This document shows positions 5,656 to 7,263 of a DNA stretch of 7,263 nt, piece by piece. Every line of letters starts with the position of its first letter. Within the stretch, counting starts at the first letter, position 1. The translations under genes and the position numbers were made by a program. The notes beneath the pieces are model-generated. The model saw nothing but the letters and a program-made list of their open reading frames with translations. It did no database searches and was not told the DNA's origin. The stretch comes from Planctomycetota bacterium. Its GTDB lineage: Bacteria; Planctomycetota; B129-G9. The DNA is taken from the NCBI GenBank assembly GCA_003644325.1, contig QNCA01000061.1, forward strand, positions 1 to 7,263. The letters run 5' to 3'.

Positions 5656-5696
5656 CAACTTGAGAATCCTTACATGCCCCGGCGCTCTCCGATTTC

Positions 5697-6248
5697 TCAG
5701 CCCTGTATCTGAACCGTATCGTAGATAACGGCCTTCACTTCCTTGTCGGTGACGCCGAGCATGCGGATTATTTCCTGCCTGAGTTTATTCTGAAGTCTCT
5801 GGCGTTTTTGCGGGACAAGGATGTTCTCATGGCCTTCGTACTCGACTATTTCCTGGAGGGACTGCTTAATCTCGTAGCCCAGGTTCTCTATGCTTGTCTT
5901 GAGATTCTCAAGGTCTTCCTCGTCCAGATCGGGGTCAACCTCCACGTGTATCCATCTTATCTGTACGGTCTGATAGACATTGGGCGCGACCTGGACGCTG
6001 AATGTGGGACCGTCGAGGTCGACATATTCCTTCTTCACCAGGGATACACGGGTTTTATCTGCCGGTATATCTGTTTCTTCTTTCTGCTGGCTGCCGCCCA
6101 CGGCACGGGCGAGGAAAGCCGCCACGACCGCTTCCACAAGCAGCGCCATAAAGAGAATTATCAGGCTCTTGCGCGAGAACAGGGGTGATTTGCCCGTGGA
6201 CTTTTCGTCCTTGTCGTGGTCCCTGACGGGTTTTTCAGGCTCGGCCAT
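5697..6248 (-). CDS. fliL: FliL-like basal-body protein
   Basis: FliL is a single-pass membrane protein that surrounds or supports the stator units and affects torque and swarming in species studied. The 183-residue product has a charged cytoplasmic start (1-26), one membrane helix (about 28-50) and a periplasmic domain. The C-terminal end with LRQEIIRMLGVTDKEVKAVI and the final TVQIQG resembles the FliL pattern (short helix, then a strand ending close to Q at the C-terminus). Elsewhere it diverges from textbook FliL, so part of the support is position: directly after motA-motB and upstream of switch and export genes. The ATG at 6246-6248 has GAGAGG seven bases upstream. It lies 26 bases after motB. 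It is followed by an unusually long gap instead of fliM. Confidence 0.78.
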   Translation of the reverse strand: MAEPEKPVRDHDKDEKSTGKSPLFSRKSLIILFMALLVEAVVAAFLARAVGGSQQKEETDIPADKTRVSLVKKEYVDLDGPTFSVQVAPNVYQTVQIRWIHVEVDPDLDEEDLENLKTSIENLGYEIKQSLQEIVEYEGHENILVPQKRQRLQNKLRQEIIRMLGVTDKEVKAVIYDTVQIQG

Positions 6249-6274
6249 GGCACGTCCTCTCGGTCAGTGAAGAT

Positions 6275-7045
6275 TCATTGCAGAGGCTCGCCTTCCCCCT
6301 CGAAAAAGACGCGCTGTTCCGTCACGATTATTTCCACGCTGCGGTTTTCCGCGGGGATTTCATTTCCGCCGGGGCCTTTCACCAGGTTATAAGGGCCGTT
6401 GGCTCCCAGTCTGATGCGCTCTTTTCGCACCCTCAAATCCTGCCTGGCGCCCTCGGTCAGGTATCTCATCACGCTGCGCGCACGCGCAATCGACAGGTCC
6501 CACAGGTCTTTGATCGCGGGATCCTTAATCTTTCCGACCTCCGTGGGCGAGGCGAATCCGCTGACCCTGATGACGAACCGATAGCCGACCAGTTGTTTGG
6601 CGAGATAGTCCAATCCTTCGCGGATTGCGGGGTCATCCAGGCGCAGCCTGGCGCTGCCTTCATCGAACAACTGTTTGTCGCCGAGGGTGATTTGCAATCC
6701 CTCGCGGATTTTTCGCACGCGTATGTGCTCGCCGTCGTAGCCGGTCACGCCCTGGCCGGGCTCGCGGCGCTCCTCGTTTATGCGCTTGAGAAACTCCCGG
6801 AAGTCCTGCTGGAAACTGTCCTTGCGCACTGTGTCTTCGAGGACCGACTCCATGCTGCCCTGAAAGTTAAAGAAGCCGCGTATCGCGCTTGCCACGGCGA
6901 TGAATTTCTCCTTCTTTATTTCGGACAGCGAGAACAGCATCACGAAAAAGCACAGCAGCAGCGTCATCAAGTCGCCGTACGTGGTCATCCACGCGGGCGA
7001 GCCCTCGGGAGGACACTCCTTCTCTTTCTTACACTTTTTTGCCAC
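6275..7045 (-). CDS. motB: MotB, flagellar stator protein with OmpA-like domain
   Basis: MotB pairs with MotA to form the ion-conducting stator and anchors it to peptidoglycan. Of 256 residues, 1-15 are Lys/Glu-rich and cytoplasmic. The membrane helix (about 20-40) begins with PAWMTTYGDLMTLLLCFFVM, in which Asp25 is the expected ion-binding residue. A plug/linker region follows, with the OmpA-like domain at about 115-242. That domain keeps WDLSIARARSVMRYL (182-196) and NRSVEI (234-239), but where most MotB proteins have GHTD it reads GFASPTE (163-169). The start is a GTG at 7043-7045, with AAGGA eight bases upstream; no ATG gives a complete N-terminus. It lies 15 bases after motA. I cannot tell proton from sodium use from this sequence alone. 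Confidence 0.95.
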   Translation of the reverse strand: MAKKCKKEKECPPEGSPAWMTTYGDLMTLLLCFFVMLFSLSEIKKEKFIAVASAIRGFFNFQGSMESVLEDTVRKDSFQQDFREFLKRINEERREPGQGVTGYDGEHIRVRKIREGLQITLGDKQLFDEGSARLRLDDPAIREGLDYLAKQLVGYRFVIRVSGFASPTEVGKIKDPAIKDLWDLSIARARSVMRYLTEGARQDLRVRKERIRLGANGPYNLVKGPGGNEIPAENRSVEIIVTEQRVFFEGEGEPLQ

Positions 7046-7060
7046 GCTGTCGTTCCTTGA

Positions 7061-7263
7061 CTATGCCGCCGTCTTCGTCGCTTCCCTTGCCGCGCGGACT
7101 CGCGGCTCAAGGAATATCTCCAGTTTCTGCTCCACTATCCGAGGATTATCGCCCGACTGTATGGACATGACCCCCTGAATGATTATCTCCTTCAGGAACA
7201 TCTCTTCCTTGCTGCGCAGCGCGAGTTTGTCCGCTATGGGCAGGAATATGAGGTTCGCACAAA
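7061..7263 (-). CDS. motA: MotA, flagellar stator protein (3' part, about 66 residues)
   Basis: MotA makes the ring of subunits around MotB that conducts ions and pushes on the rotor. Only the C-terminal end is in the window; the gene continues past the right edge. The visible residues read NLIFLPIADKLALRSKEEMF, then LKEIIIQGVMSIQSGDNPRI and VEQKLEIFLEPRVR. This is the end of the last membrane helix followed by the conserved cytoplasmic tail typical of MotA/PomA in the MotA-MotB-FliL context. The stop codon is TAG at 7061-7063. The short Ala/Arg/Lys tail after LEP is not informative. The close spacing to motB (15 bases) shows that the two are co-transcribed. Confidence 0.93.
   Translation of the reverse strand, partial: CANLIFLPIADKLALRSKEEMFLKEIIIQGVMSIQSGDNPRIVEQKLEIFLEPRVRAAREATKTAA

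Larger units (their letters stand above)
5483..5664. repeat. 11-base inverted repeat enclosing copy B
   Basis: CTCAAGTTGAC (5483-5493) and its exact complement GTCAACTTGAG (5654-5664) bracket about 160 bases that include the full repeat copy B and its extra hairpins. This looks like the terminal inverted repeats of a small non-coding element, or the two sides of a long stem. No target duplication is obvious just outside. Confidence 0.55.
5331..5696. other. 366-base gap between fliL and fliN, where fliM is usually found
   Basis: I see no gene here. Short open frames on the minus strand, the longest about 118 codons, show no FliM or other recognisable sequence. The region holds a likely fliN promoter, a partial and a full copy of the dispersed repeat, two further hairpins and an 11-base inverted repeat that encloses the full copy. 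These are listed separately. Confidence 0.8.

Noticed and set aside
5302..5658. Minus-strand open frame (118 codons) in the fliL/fliN gap, considered as a fliM remnant or small gene
   Set aside because: The translation crosses the repeat copies and shows no FliM, CheC or SpoA features; it is explained by repeat sequence.

Overview
The window is a stretch of a bacterial flagellar operon, read entirely from the minus strand. In transcription order (high to low coordinates) it holds the 3' end of motA, then motB, fliL, fliN, fliO, fliP, fliQ, fliR, flhB and the 5' end of flhA. Both end genes run off the window. The sequence is moderately GC-rich. FliP carries a secretion signal and MotB a peptidoglycan-binding domain, which suits a diderm, motile bacterium. 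I cannot place the lineage: the gene order is widespread, and no rRNA or other marker is present.

Functionally the genes fall into three groups. The stator and its partner are motA, motB and fliL: proton- or ion-driven torque units plus a membrane-anchored accessory protein. The switch is fliN alone; fliM, which usually sits between fliL and fliN, is missing here, and its place is taken by a 366-base gap. The type III export gate is complete in order: fliO (assembly factor), fliP, fliQ, fliR (export pore), flhB (substrate-specificity switch) and flhA (the large export-gate subunit, partial).

Gaps between genes are of two kinds. Tight ones (11-58 bases: motA/motB, motB/fliL, fliO/fliP, fliQ/fliR, fliR/flhB) look like ordinary polycistronic junctions. 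Long ones hold extra sequence. The fliN/fliO gap (133 bases) carries a near-consensus sigma-70-type promoter with an A/T tract upstream. The fliL/fliN (366), fliP/fliQ (168) and flhB/flhA (156) gaps each contain a copy of a short dispersed repeat of about 70 bases. Its ends read GGTGACAG, its inner blocks TCTACGAT and CGGYTCCGTAA are conserved, and the palindrome between them differs in sequence from copy to copy but still pairs. I found no transposase, tRNA, rRNA or CRISPR.

Points most worth a second look are the repeat family with its covarying hairpin, the missing fliM combined with a FliN that has two FliM/FliY-like EVDALL/DIDTLL segments in a long acidic N-terminal extension, an FlhB whose autocleavage motif reads NPTE instead of NPTH, and a MotB whose OmpA-like domain lacks the usual GHTD.
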